NCBI GenBank assembly: GCA_015680685.1
Contig: MNCI01018862.1
Coordinates: forward strand, 1-29,091
From: Gnetum montanum
Taxonomy: Eukaryota > Streptophyta > Gnetopsida > Gnetales > Gnetaceae
Length of the DNA stretch: 29,091 nt
Direction of reading: 5' to 3'
This document shows, piece by piece, positions 19,156 through 29,091 of this stretch. The position numbers and the translations under genes are program-made. Positions within the stretch are counted from its first letter, which is position 1. Each line of letters starts with the position of its first letter. Below the pieces are notes generated by a model. The model ran no database searches. It was not told the DNA's origin and saw only the letters and a program-made list of their open reading frames with translations.

Positions 19156-21765
19156 GAGAAATTCCAAGATCGACTAATTTCCTGGGAAGGTCTCTAGCAC
19201 AAATCCAATCAAATACAACATGGATAAGTATAACAATATGAATCCTTGGTGATGTTTAGTTTAAAGGGGACTCGAAGGTATTTGAGATAGAGGAAGACAG
19301 AGGAATAGGGTTGTGAACTGCAAGTGTATTTAAGGGCTTAGGTGGATTGCGTGGTTGAGGAAAAAGGTCTTTTCTTTTATTGAGTGTCTGAACCACTCGA
19401 TTGATTAATTAGTTGTAGGTTAATGGCCCTAGTGGCATTGCATTATTATAGTTGGGCTCATATTTCACCCTACATAGGTGGAGCAGGTGGTAGCCGTGCA
19501 GCTAAAGGAGGAAGATGTGCAAGGACATAAGGAGGATAAGGGTAAGAGATGGAATCCCTTCTTTCATGTGAAGAATGAGCTTGAAAATAATCAAAAGGAT
19601 GGTAGTGAGATTGGAAAGTAGAAATGTGATTAAATAAGTCAAGTGGAGACAAGGGTTGCTAAACATAGTACCCATATGAATCAAGTTATTTGTAAGGGTA
19701 TTGCTACCTTGATGGTGATAGCACCCATGATTATGGTTGTTTCCACTATTGATACTGCTCATATGATTACGGTGAATTTCCACTTGGATAATACTACTAT
19801 AGCTAGTGGGCTGCCTAAAATCACCTTGAGGATAAGGTAATCTTCTAGATGTTTTCCTTTGTGTTAGTCATGGATTCAAAGCATACACCCTAGACTCTTG
19901 TAAATGTGACACTATGTGGCAATATCCCTTAGGATGTACATATTGGAAGATTTCACATCCACCATCGTTGTCTAATTTACTTTCTACAACTTCTTCTATT
20001 GCAGTAATCTTGCCCTTACCTTTTTAATAGGCATGTTCAACCTCTTTGCACCTCTTGTGCTCATAATCACTACCTTGTTCTTTGGACTCTTTAGTAATTT
20101 TTAGGAAAACCTAAAATCTGCTATCCATGGAGTCCCATAACTAATCAACCTAGTTATAATTTTATATTGAAATTTTTAGAGTGGCAAGGTTTTCCTATTT
20201 TTCACCTCATCAGGTGCAAATTATTCCTCAATATCATAGAATTGAACCTCCCTCTTACCAATGGAAGGATCATGGTTGTACTCTTCTAAACTTTCTCTTT
20301 TTCTTAATTCACCTTCTTGTTTAGCTACCTACTCAATTAGTCTTTGTATCTAATAGGAACTTAATTCTAATAGTCATCCATAGGCATAGACACCAAGGAT
20401 TCTCTTCATTTCTAATCGAAGCCCATCTACAATGTGGCATAGTTCATCCAGTTGAGAATAACCATGGCCAAGACATTTGTGCATCAAGGAATAGTATCGA
20501 TTGATGGTAGCATCCAATGGTTTATGTGTTCCTTGTTTCCATCCTTGGATTTTCCTTCTTAAGTTGGACACTTTGGAGTATGTTTGATATTTATCATTAA
20601 ATAATTCAAGCATGGCACTCCATCATCTAATAGATTCCAGCTCTAAGGACTGGTACCAGTTCTCTGCTTCTTTGATGAGTGTCCTTGGGAACAACTTAAA
20701 TTTTTTCCACTCATTCTCTATGTTCTAAAAGGCACATGCATCTTGAAAAGCTTATAGATGATTTTTTGGATCAGAGTTATATTCCCCTTCAAACCTAGGA
20801 ATATTGTTCATGTCTAGCTTTTTGATCTAACTATCCTCCACATTCCTTTTTGGAATTTGTACTTCATCTACAATATTGAGCATACTTTGAGTAGCAAGCA
20901 AAGGTTCATTGAGGTTATGATCATGATACCTACTATGCCCTCTACTACCCCTTTGTTCATAGTGATGTGCCTCTCTTGAATGTCTATGCCCTTGATCTTG
21001 CCTTTCTTGATGGTCTCTTCAATCAGTTTAGTCTCGTTAGTCATTTTGTTCACCTTCATCATGGTCTAACCCTTGGTGGTTACAATCAATGCCAAAAGAA
21101 GAAGAAGACAACAAAGGTAAAGAGGAATGAGAATTAACACCATCATGGTGCCTACTACCACCTCTTCGATGATCATGACCAAAATCATGATCTTGTTTCT
21201 TGTCCACATCCTTGCTTTGGCTTAACTCTATGGATTCTTCTTTATCATTAGATCCATTCTTACTATAACCAAAATTGTGAATTATGAACTACAAGTTCTA
21301 ATTTTGACCTTCATCACTAAAGTCAAAGAGGAATTTCACTAAATGAAAAATCCTAAGAGAAGCTTTCCCCATCATCTTGTTGGTACAATAGGAATGAGAA
21401 ATCATTAAATCCTTTTCCCTTCACAAATTCATGACGTTGCTCTAATTGACAATCCCAGAGATGTTGTGCCTCTGTGGGATGATAATCCTTGGCATCATTG
21501 TTCTACAAAAATACTTGGCATGATGGTCCTAATGACCAAAACATATAAGCATTTGATAAAGCATTACAGGAATAGATTAATTTCGCAAAAATACAATGTT
21601 GTCATCCATGTCACACCACCATAGCTATTCATCCTGATGTAGGATGAAGGTGAAATTGAATACATACTCAATAGGATGAGCATATACCATTCAATATTGT
21701 TAAGGCACTAACTAATGAGCTCCATCAGACTTAGGTGGAGAAGTACTCCTGTGAGAAGAAGACAT
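19156..21765 (-). pseudogene. Element D gag, decayed
   Basis: The ATG at 21765, about 145 bases after the primer-binding site, begins MSSSHRSTSPPKSDGAH and is the likely start. The capsid core is clearest at 20374-20613: MLELFNDKYQTYSKV, LRRKIQGWKQGTHKPLDATI, RYYSLMHKCLGHGYSQLDEL and HIVDGL match the usual gag pattern ending in C-P-x-HG and Y-x-GL. The Arg/His-rich segment at about 20860-21200 and the Pro/Tyr/His-rich part at 19470-19900 are probably linker and nucleocapsid-like regions, but frameshifts prevent a confident reading. No zinc knuckle was found. Opposite-strand frames here look like shadows. Confidence 0.7.
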
Positions 21766-21907
21766 TTTCAATTAGATGATAAAAACATAGTGTGCTTTTA
21801 AATTTTTTTGTAGTAATCTTAAGAAATGATGTGACTCTAAGGTCCATTCCAACAATTTAAATAATTTTCACTAAATCCTAGATAGCATAGGAAACAACCA
21901 AAAGGTT

Positions 21908-21923
21908 CCTAGCAACGGTGCCA
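21908..21923 (-). promoter_or_regulatory. Primer-binding site of element D (tRNA-Asp)
   Basis: Minus-strand TGGCACCGTTGCTAGG differs at two positions from TGGCGCCGTTGCCGGG, the complement of the 3' end of plant tRNA-Asp and the usual Athila primer site. Both changes fit C-to-T or G-to-A decay. The preceding TCATCA would be the end of the 5' LTR. Confidence 0.8.
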
Positions 21924-21924
21924 A

Positions 21925-22445
21925 TGATGAGTGGCTAGGTACCCCTACATCCAACCATACAAATCACTAAGGTGTTTATGCATAATTTGGTTGAATTCTA
22001 TGGAATTATATTTCCCTAATGCACTAGTTTCTATAGGAAGTGAAATGGGCATTGAGAATGTTTGTTGTCTTCCCAACTACACTTGTGAAGCTCAAGGGTA
22101 TGATTTAAGTGTAATTGAGGTACATGATTTTTATCATTTTATGTTTTATAAATTTGATCACCTACAACAAGAATGAAAGGAAAGTAATTTAAGACCTAAT
22201 TCATCTACTGCCTAGCTAGCCTAACACAAGTACCCATCTCCCTTTCTTGGAGGTAGAAACAACGGTTGTTGTTGGAATCATCTTGCGTAGTGAAAAAAGG
22301 AAAATCCCAAACTAGGAAACACAGAAATCAAGAGGAAATTAGAGGCTTTTCATCCTGCCAGATTCCAGAGGAACCATCATCATGACCAATCTACATCACA
22401 TGATGCGTAAACAACTACAAAATGGTGTCACATTTATGCTAGTAT
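21925..22445 (-). repeat. Part of element D 5' LTR
   Basis: This is the sequence immediately upstream (minus strand) of the primer-binding site, up to the approximate end of LTR-B. It has no partner LTR in the window to confirm it. The plus-strand frame at 21931-22176 has no recognisable domain. The remainder of this LTR is expected beyond element B, outside the window. Confidence 0.5.
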
Positions 22446-24334
22446 GTGATAGGGTATAGAGAGTGTGCAGGACTACCCGTAGGACACATAAAAGGCACCA
22501 AAAGCCCTCCTTCTAGCACCAAAAATTGTAATGACCAAAAACGTCGATGGCTAGAACACCAAGAAGTTGCTAGATGAACACCTTAACCCCAGATCCATGT
22601 GAGGGCTATGCTGGAGAAAATGGAAATGGGGCACCATAAACAGTCTAATCAATCAGACAAGGACTTAATCAGTGTAATCTTAACCTTATGTCAACGTTCG
22701 TTGCGAAAGCAATACGTGCGAGGTAAATTGATGATGAATAAATGAAAAATGAAAAAAAATAACATAAAACAATGATAATAGTAAAGAAATAGCGAAGCAA
22801 ACTTAGGTGAGAAAATGCACCACCCCAAGGTCACAAATTCGATTCTTTGCCTTGTTGGAAAGGTGTACAACTAGTTATGCAATGCCATAGACACATAGAG
22901 AACTCAAGGGTAATGAGAATGCTCAAGGGAAAGATCACATAGGATTTCTAGAGGCCAGCTTAAAAGCCTAATATATCAATAAGCCAACTCTATTTGCTAA
23001 GAAGCCAATGCAAAAAGCCAACAAGCCAACCGCTCTTATCAAAGAAGAAATGCCAACTCTTTTGATGAAAAAATGCCAACTAGAAAATCCAACCCATTGA
23101 GTGTTTTTTACTGGGGCATTTATAGGGCTAGGAGCAAGTGAGAAATGGGGCCTGGATACCATGTGTCTTGAACCCCACATGATGCTGACGTGCCCATACC
23201 ATGTAGGTGTGCGATGCTGGACATAAATTTGGCTACACTGTGACTATACCTCGGGGATTGTATGTGCCGATATTAATGTATTAACAATGCAAATAGAAAT
23301 GGATCTTACACTCTAGGACTATGTCTTCCCTTCTCTTACAAGTAGGATCAAGTGTAGGAACAATGTTTTCTAGGAGCTAGCCAGGGGGTGTGCAAAATGG
23401 AGTGAAATTGCTGATTCTGCCAAGGAGATGCTAAAATGAAGAAGATTGACACCTATAAGTTTTGGAACTATCCAAAGACATCTTGATGCTTCTATACCAG
23501 TGTTTTTGTTACTCATGCTACGTAGCGTAAGTGGCTACTTTCTACGCTATGCTGGCTGCTTGTTGCGTAGTGTAGCGTAGCATAGCGTAGCCACTGGTTT
23601 TAACTAAAACCTACATTGAAGCTACAACATTTGTCTTTTGTAACGGGAAGCCCTCAAACTTGCTGAACTTACGGTTAAAATTTTTTTTGTTTTTTCATCA
23701 TTGGTACACTATGCTACGCTATAGCACAATGTAGCAGCTAGCATATCCTACTTCCTTGTTTAATCCGTCAATTTCTAGCAACAAACTTTGCTCAAGGTCT
23801 GTGGAGCAAGTGGGGTGAGAATTTTTAAAGGCTAAAGTCTTGTCAAGGTGTTGTTTTATTATTGGAATCACTTGGCAAGATGGACCTTTCTGCTTTGCTT
23901 TTACTACGCTATGGTGTGCTACATAGCGTAGCACCTTGCGTTCACTGAATCCCACTTTGTCTTCATAATCATTTTGTCACTCTGCACTTGGACACTTAAG
24001 TAACCATTTTTTCAAAGTTTGCTACGCTACATAGCGTAGTAGACATCTTCACTAGAAAATTTTTCAAACTACTTTTCTCATCCCAAACACTCTCGACAAA
24101 TCCTAGCATAGTTTCTGAGTAGACTATCAGCTGGGTGAATTGTCCAGGTGGGTAGGCTGGAGAGTCTATTAGGCCTGTCAACTCTAGAGATAGGAAACTT
24201 GTCGAACTGGATAGTCTAATCTCAGTTCTTATATTCTCCTATCAAACTATCATGACACTACACTTGTGGAAGTCCTTGCCTAAATTCCAAGACCTTGGTG
24301 AGGCATGAGGGTCTTAAAATTTTATGGTGTTTCA
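22445..24334 (-). repeat. LTR-B, 3' LTR of element B
   Basis: It starts TGAAACACCATAAAATTTT at 24334 right after a polypurine tract. The end near 22445 is approximate: it is placed by matching GTGCTAGAAGGAGGGC (about 22515-22500) to the last ~100 bases of element A's LTR (GCACTAGAAGGAGGGC). The TATA box is at 23117-23124. Clusters of CTACGCTA/TAGCGTAG palindromes occur around 23520-23590, 23720, 23926 and 24031. Its first ~740 bases match the fragment at 15650-16388. Overall it resembles LTR-A only at its ends and promoter. Confidence 0.78.
23117..23124 (-). promoter_or_regulatory. TATA box of LTR-B
   Basis: Minus-strand TATAAATG in the context AGCCCTATAAATGCCCC lies about 1.21 kb into the LTR. 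The AGCCCTATAAAT core is the same as in element A's 3' LTR. Confidence 0.65.
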
Positions 24335-24348
24335 TTGGCCCCTCTTTG
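24335..24348 (-). promoter_or_regulatory. Polypurine tract of element B
   Basis: Minus-strand CAAAGAGGGGCCAA abuts the LTR start TGAAACACC, parallel to the element A tract. Confidence 0.7.
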
Positions 24349-25704
24349 TTGACGTCTGGAGGATCCACCCAATAAACGTCGACAAAGAATACAAAACACC
24401 ATGAAGGATAAGTCATCAACATTGCTCTTTGGTGATTACTAAGAAGTCACTTTGCTATGCTTGGGTGCTTGGGAGTAACAGGATAGTTGTGCAAGGGGAA
24501 GGAGAAATGATAGACTTGAGGGGACAGGTTCAAGAAAAAGTAAGATGGAACTTAGTGGGGTCCCTTGTTAGAGTGCTTATGACAAAGTTGTTTTATGTGG
24601 ACATCTTTTCTTTTACTAGCTTCTATCCTCTCATCAGAATGAAGAGGATCATTGTGAAACAACTAGTGTGTCTTTTTCTTTGGCCACATGCTTTTTTTTG
24701 CACTTTGGCACTTTTCTATTATTGTTTAGCCATATTTATATGGAAAAAACCTTGTTGTAGGACAGGTGTTTTCTCCCTGGGATGAGTTGCATTACATCCA
24801 CATGGAGCTTTGACCTACCTACAAATGCTTCCCATGTGACGAGTTGCATTACACATGCCATGGACTTTGGGGTTGAGCATACGAAAGGGCTTTACATGCA
24901 TCAAGAAAGCTTATGAAAGGGGTGTGAAAAGGGAAACTATGGGTCTGAGAAATGAGATGATGAAGGTTAAAGGGGAGGGGTAGGATGTGCAGTTCTAAGT
25001 AGCTAAGCTAGTTAGAGTAGTCACCTTGGAACGATGTGGTGTCATGTTCTCCTGGTGAAACACATCTCTAACATGCGTTGTCTTGGCCTATACCTTGCAA
25101 GTGCAACAGAAAGTAGACTAGAGAAATGTAACCATGAAATGTAGTTAAGAAAATGTCTTACTTACTTCAGACATCACTAAATTGATAAGCACTTTTGCTG
25201 ATGCAAGTGAGATCTAAAGCAGGAAGGCTAGTAGCAGCTGTGGCAACAGCAAGCTGAAGGGGTCAGCACCAAGGGGGCTAGGAGTTGCGACAATGTGGAT
25301 GCTTAGGAGTCCCCACCCAAGGTAACCATCATGTAGTTTAGTTGTAAGGTGAGAGGCCTAAGAGCTAAACATATTTTGAGCTCAGATGATGGCAGGGGTT
25401 GGAGGGTAGCAACTTTGTGGCTAGGCCATAGTAGTACTGGGGCTCCAGCGGCAAGTGCTGACCACGGAAGCTACTACTAGGGCAATGGGCCATGGTAGCA
25501 GTAGCTTCAAAAGTTCAGCAAGATGTTGGATGACATCTCTAGAGGATCAACAAGATGCTAGGGGTAGTGGCTTCATATTTTTTCTAGAGGGTACTTTCCT
25601 GCCATTATGAACTACGTTCTGGAACTATAATGCTCCACCCCATGTTGGCACTATGCACACTCGCTTGTATGGATGGTCATGGATTATGAGCCGAGAATGT
25701 TGTG
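24349..25704. other. Element B 3' non-coding region
   Basis: No protein domain is visible on either strand. On the plus strand, 24350-24420 resembles the minus strand of element A at 13674-13600 (shared GTTGACGTCT and CAAAACACCATGAA). A plus-strand frame at 24429-24785 is open for 118 codons but shows no known signature. GAGTTGCATTACA occurs twice (about 24784 and 24840). The 24900-25700 stretch is featureless apart from G-rich, AGCA-rich patches. Confidence 0.5.
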
Positions 25705-25960
25705 CCATGAACCCAATTTAAGGTCCTGGTAGACTGTTTGATGTACTGGTTTAAGGTCCCAGTAGACCGTTATGCTAGTTTATCATCGTAACACATGGTG
25801 GATGGGCTAGTTTAAGGTCGTAGCAGACCATCTATGCCAATTTCATGTCATAGCGGACGTCTTGTGCCAATTTAAAGTCATGGAGAACTATTTGTGCCAG
25901 TTTATAGTTATGGCGGACTGTGGATGCCAGTTTATAGTCATAGCAGACTATGGCACTTAC
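25705..25960 (-). repeat. 30-bp tandem array in element B 3' region
   Basis: The plus-strand unit is about TGCCAGTTTATAGTCATAGC plus GGACTGT. The TTT step falls at 25811, 25841, 25871, 25901 and 25931, an exact 30-base period, with degenerate units back to about 25705. It begins 13 bases after the integrase stop codon. Element A carries the same unit in the same orientation relative to itself (GTCTGCCATGACTATAAAC). Confidence 0.88.
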
Positions 25961-25972
25961 CTTGCTTTTGTA

Positions 25973-27050
25973 TCAAACAAAGTACAACTTCAAGTACAGG
26001 TGGTTTACAGGGTTTGCAAACTCTTTGCCATCCATGTCTGCCAGCTTGAAGGCTTCATTCTCATAGGATTTTGTGACTACAAATGGACCTTCCAAATTTG
26101 CCAAAAACTTGTCCACATGTTCATGCATAGCTTTCAGAACTAGGTCCCTCTTTTTAATCGATCATCGATGGAAGTCTGCATGATGCTTTTGCCGCTACTT
26201 GTCCTGATACCATTCAATGCGACCTAATGTTTGTGCAGGCTCTTCCTCTAGGAAGTCGAGGTCGATTATCCTTGATTCATTATTTTAGGCTTCATTTATG
26301 ACACTTGAAAGGATCATCCGTAGTGATGGTACCTGCAATTCAAGAAGCAACACTACTTCAAATTCATAGACTAGGCTATAGGGGGTCTTACCTGTTGTTG
26401 TCCTACATGTCGTTACGTAGGCCCAGAGCACATAGAAGATTTGCTCATGCCATTGCCTCTTACTATTTCTAAGTATTCTTTTGAGCAAGTTGATGATGGC
26501 TTTATTTGTTCCTTCTACCTGACCATTAGTCTGCGGGTAATATGACGATGAGAAATATTGCCTAATGCCAAGGTTGCTACAAAATGTTTTGGTTTCTGCA
26601 CTACTAAACTATGGCCCGTTATCTGTCACAATAGTCATGGGAAGACAAAACCTTGTTACAATGTTGTCCAATATAAAGTGAAAAACCTGCTGAGATGCAG
26701 TTTTCCTAAGGGGGATAGCTTCTGTTCACTTTGTGAAGTACTCAATGGTAGTAATAATGAAGCTACACCTTACAAAAGACTTAGGTGTTATGGATCTATG
26801 ATATCTAGTCCCCATCGCTGGAATGGCCACATGATCTGCATAGGATGCAACTCGGTAGGTGACACATGTATAAGGTTTATGTGACGTTGGCACATGTCAC
26901 ACATCTTGACTTTAGCAAAACAATCATGTTCCATGCATAGCCAGTAATACCCTAGGCATCTAATCTTAGCTGCCATGGCCCTGGGAGCTATGTGCCCTCC
27001 ACATAGTCCCTCATGGACTTCGCTAACTATTTTTTATGCCTCCTCCCCAC
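25973..27050 (-). pseudogene. Element B integrase, nearly full length
   Basis: The HHCC domain runs from EVHEGLCGGHIAPRAMAAKI (about 27035) through GYYWLCMEHDC to KMCDMCQRH (about 26880). The core keeps the catalytic set: Asp in RWGLDIIDP (about 26790), Asp in TIVTDNGP (followed by a stop where Gln is expected, about 26610) and Glu in YYPQTNGQVEGTNKAI (about 26510). After it come RNSKRQWHEQIFYVLWAY, TTGKTPYSLVY and a C-terminal part with EGPFVV and ANPVNHLYLKLYFV, ending in TGA at 25973-25975. No chromodomain is seen, as expected for Tat. The frame shifts several times, so it is not functional although D-D-E is retained. Confidence 0.87.
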
Positions 27051-27216
27051 CAACACAAGTTAACAGTATTCCATCAAAGGAGCATTTACATAAGGTATTA
27101 TCTCCTACTAGGACATACTTCCATGCTTGCTTTCAGATTACATCCCTTTAGGCAGGTGTCAGGCTGTGTGGGGGTTCACCATATTGCAGGTAGGCTTTCA
27201 CATTAGTGTACCACTC

Positions 27217-27780
27217 TTAGGTGTTGGGAGCGCTCATGGAGGCCACGTGTACTACTTGGATGATAGGGTCTGTGCACTCTATTATCAAAGTAGGTAGCGT
27301 CATGAACATATGTGACGACACGTTTAATGCTAGCTTAGATAAGGCATTAGCTATCGTGTTCTCATTGCATGGCACATGTTTTATGTCTATTGTAGTAAAT
27401 TGTTGTAACACGTTTTTAGCCAAATCATAATAAGGCTGTAAATGTGAAGCCTTACAGGCATAGACCTTAGTGATTTGATTGATAACAAGCTAGGAGTTAC
27501 CTCGAACTATGAAATGTTAAATTTTTAATTGTTGGGCTGCTAACAAGCCTCTAAGAAGTCCTTTGTACTCAACTACATTGTTCATACAAAGGAACATGAA
27601 GCGATAAGCGAAGGGTTGCATGTCTCCCAAGGGGAATGAAATGACGGTGGCAACACTGCCACCTCGCATGGTTGAGACGTCGTCAAAATGTAAAGTTGCC
27701 TCGAAATGCGATGGTACAATATTGACACTGCTAACATGTTCATTGGGGAATTTGGGTTCTATGATCACTTGATCATCAAT
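27217..27780 (-). pseudogene. Element B second RNase H (archaeal-type), decayed
   Basis: Between the standard RNase H and integrase, the frame reads LHFDDVSTMRGGSVATVI (about 27690), NNVVEYKGLLRGLLAAQQ (about 27580) and, after a stop, FIVRGNS-stop-LVINQIT, then KHVPCNENTIANALSKLAL (about 27370). This is the block pattern of the extra RNase H of Tat elements, where the expected acidic residues are in FD, EY, GDS and ADAL. Here the last two Asp are Asn (GNS, ANAL), so it is inactive. The domain identifies the lineage. Confidence 0.82.
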
Positions 27781-27899
27781 GGGTGAGGTTGTGAGCTACA
27801 TAGCTATCGCATGTCCTTTCGTTAACGATTGGGCTACATAATGTAAATCGAATTTCACCCTTATTGCCTTCTATCGGGCTATCCTGCTACTTTCATACA

Positions 27900-28345
27900 A
27901 GTTGTTCATGATAGCCCAAAGTATGTTGGTTTTGCATATGATGTTCACTTAACTATGGAATAGGTAGTGTCTTCACTTTTTTAGCGTGAACACTAGAGCG
28001 AGACAATTCCTTTCCACTTTGTTGTATTTGGCTTCATATGCTATCAATGCGTGGCTCAAGTAATAAACTAGTGTTTTAGAGCTATCTTCTCTTTTTTGGC
28101 ATAACAACGCCATGATAGATGTGTCCGAAGTAGCAAGGTAGATGTAGAAAGGCTTATCCCTCTGTGGTGGATAAACAGTTGGGAGGTGTGAAAGCTCTTT
28201 CTTCAAGTCATTGAAGGCTTGCTGGCGCTATGTTGTCCATTCAAAGTTAACCCCTTTCTTTAATAAGTGTTCCATGGGGTATAACTTGTCAGTCAACCTT
28301 GCTATAAACCTTCTAATGAACTATATTTTACCTTGCATCCCCCAC
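27900..28345 (-). pseudogene. Element B RNase H, partial
   Basis: The readable frame at 28206-27973 includes LKKELSHLPTVYPPQRDKPFY, LYLATSDTSIMALLCQ, KTLVYYLSHALIAYEAKYNK and VERNCLALVFTLKK, the usual connection/RNase H layout directly behind RT. The first acidic residue expected near YLATSD is displaced to SD, and the Glu of VE(K/R) is visible. Downstream, toward 27900, coding sense is lost in frameshifts. Confidence 0.75.
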
Positions 28346-29091
28346 AATTATTTAAGCTTAGTACGGGGTGTTAGGTTAACAATGGTCTTAACTTTGCCAG
28401 GGTCAACTCGTATTCCAACCTCTGATACTACAAACCCTAGCATGTGTCTAGTTTTTATGTTGAAAACACATTTCTTTGGATTAAGGCACAAGTCATGTCT
28501 ATGACAATGCTTCAAGATGACATCTAGATCAGTGGGATGATCGATAGCCATCTTAGACTTGACCGCTATGCCATCCACATAATCGTTGAGTCTCTCTAGA
28601 AGGTAGTCACTGAATATGTAGGTCATGGTGCATTGGTAGGTGGCTCTAGCATTCTTTAGACTAAAGGGCATCATGGTATAATAAAAGGTACTCCAAGGGG
28701 TCATGAATGCAGTTTTCAATTAATGCTCTAAATTTATGTGAATCTGATTGTATCCCAAGAACCCATCCATGAAGGATAGTAAAGCATGATCAGCTGTAGT
28801 GTCAATAAGCTAGTAAATACTTGATAGTAGGAAGTTGTGTTTAATCATTGCCTTTTTCAGATCCTGGAAGTCTATATAGATTCATATCCCTCCCATTTTC
28901 TTAGAGACTAAAACAATGTTTGACACCAATTCCAAGTAATCGACTGGGTAAATGAAACCTATTTGGTATAGTTTAGTGATTTCATCACGTACGGCTAGTG
29001 CAATTTCTGGTTTAATCTTTTGAGCCTTTTTTTTAACCAGTTTGACACATGGGTTCAATACAATGTTATGTTGTATTAGCCATGGGTCTAA
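28346..29091 (-). pseudogene. Element B reverse transcriptase, cut by window end and active-site mutated
   Basis: From the window edge the frame reads LDPWLIQHNIVLNPCVKLVK, then KPEIALAVRDEITKL, YPVDYLELVSNIVLVSKK, and, after a stop, IYIDFQDLKKAMIKHN, FMDGFLGYNQIHINLEH and TAFMTPWSTFYYTMMPFSLK. These are RT fingers and palm blocks in order. The catalytic box reads NDYVDGIAVKSK (about 28580), where the family has YVDD, so the second Asp is Gly. The thumb continues KCVFNIKTRHMLGFVVSEVG and IRVDPGKVKTI. Two stops precede the palm. Confidence 0.88.

Larger units (their letters stand above)
16389..22445 (-). mobile_element. Element D: Athila-like Ty3/gypsy retrotransposon, 3' truncated
   Basis: On the minus strand the order is: part of a 5' LTR (from about 22445), primer-binding site for tRNA-Asp (21908-21923), gag, protease, RT, RNase H, and integrase cut off at 16389 by an LTR-B copy. 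The Athila assignment rests on the tRNA-Asp primer site, the FMDx(F) form of the RT catalytic box and the integrase stretch FDI-x-GIDFMG. The missing integrase end and 3' LTR are not in the window. All coding parts carry stops. Confidence 0.8.
22445..29091 (-). mobile_element. Element B: Tat-like Ty3/gypsy retrotransposon with dual RNase H, partial
   Basis: Read on the minus strand from the window edge: RT, RNase H, archaeal-type RNase H, integrase (to 25973), 30-bp tandem repeats, non-coding 3' region, polypurine tract (24348-24335) and 3' LTR (24334 to about 22445). The second RNase H between the first and integrase is a Tat-lineage trait. Gag, protease, leader and 5' LTR lie past 29091. 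The tandem-repeat family and the PPT/LTR boundary are shared with element A. Confidence 0.82.

Noticed and set aside
21908-21924. tRNA-Asp gene fragment
   Set aside because: Only the 3'-terminal complement is present, directly after an LTR end and before gag, as expected for a primer-binding site.
24429-24785. 118-codon plus-strand ORF in element B 3' region
   Set aside because: No known domain and hydrophobic low-complexity C-terminus; kept only as part of the antisense-segment finding.

Overview
The window is plant nuclear repeat DNA: a nest of old, broken Ty3/gypsy LTR retrotransposons plus a decayed intron-bearing reading frame that may belong to one of them. No intact cellular gene, rRNA, tRNA gene or CRISPR array was found. 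A plant (probably seed plant) source is inferred from a Tat-type pol with two RNase H domains, an Athila-type element with a tRNA-Asp primer site, and short GT-AG introns. The species cannot be named. Two N bases (102 and 11842) and a 76-base C run mark assembly weak points.

Layout. (1) 2-1803, plus strand: a pseudogene with three recognisable phase-1 introns, cut off by the window edge. It lies antisense to element C, just beyond C's 3' repeats. (2) 1984-5825, minus strand: element C, encoding gag and protease only, followed by a 27-bp tandem array. Its gag is cut at about codon 40. (3) 5826-15649, plus strand: element A, with two LTRs of about 1.97 kb, a 25-bp tandem array in the leader, gag and protease, no pol, and 3' tandem repeats. 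(4) 15650-16388, minus strand: the first ~740 bases of a second LTR family (LTR-B). (5) 16389-22445, minus strand: element D, Athila-like, with truncated integrase, RNase H, RT, protease, gag, primer-binding site and part of its 5' LTR. (6) 22445-29091, minus strand: element B, comprising 3' LTR (LTR-B), polypurine tract, 30-bp repeats, then integrase, a second (archaeal-type) RNase H, the standard RNase H and RT, continuing past the window end.

Inferred history. Athila element D came first. An LTR-B element landed in its integrase (edge at 16388), and element B landed in its 5' LTR. Element C is probably the body of the LTR-B element in the integrase. Element A then split C, with loss of the rest of C's 5' LTR, its leader and about 40 gag codons, because A's flanks carry no matching target duplication. 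A, B and C share gag/protease or 3'-repeat sequence, so A and C look like pol-less, non-autonomous relatives of a pol-bearing element such as B. Every enzyme that could be checked except B's integrase has lost a catalytic residue, and many in-frame stops fit C-to-T decay.
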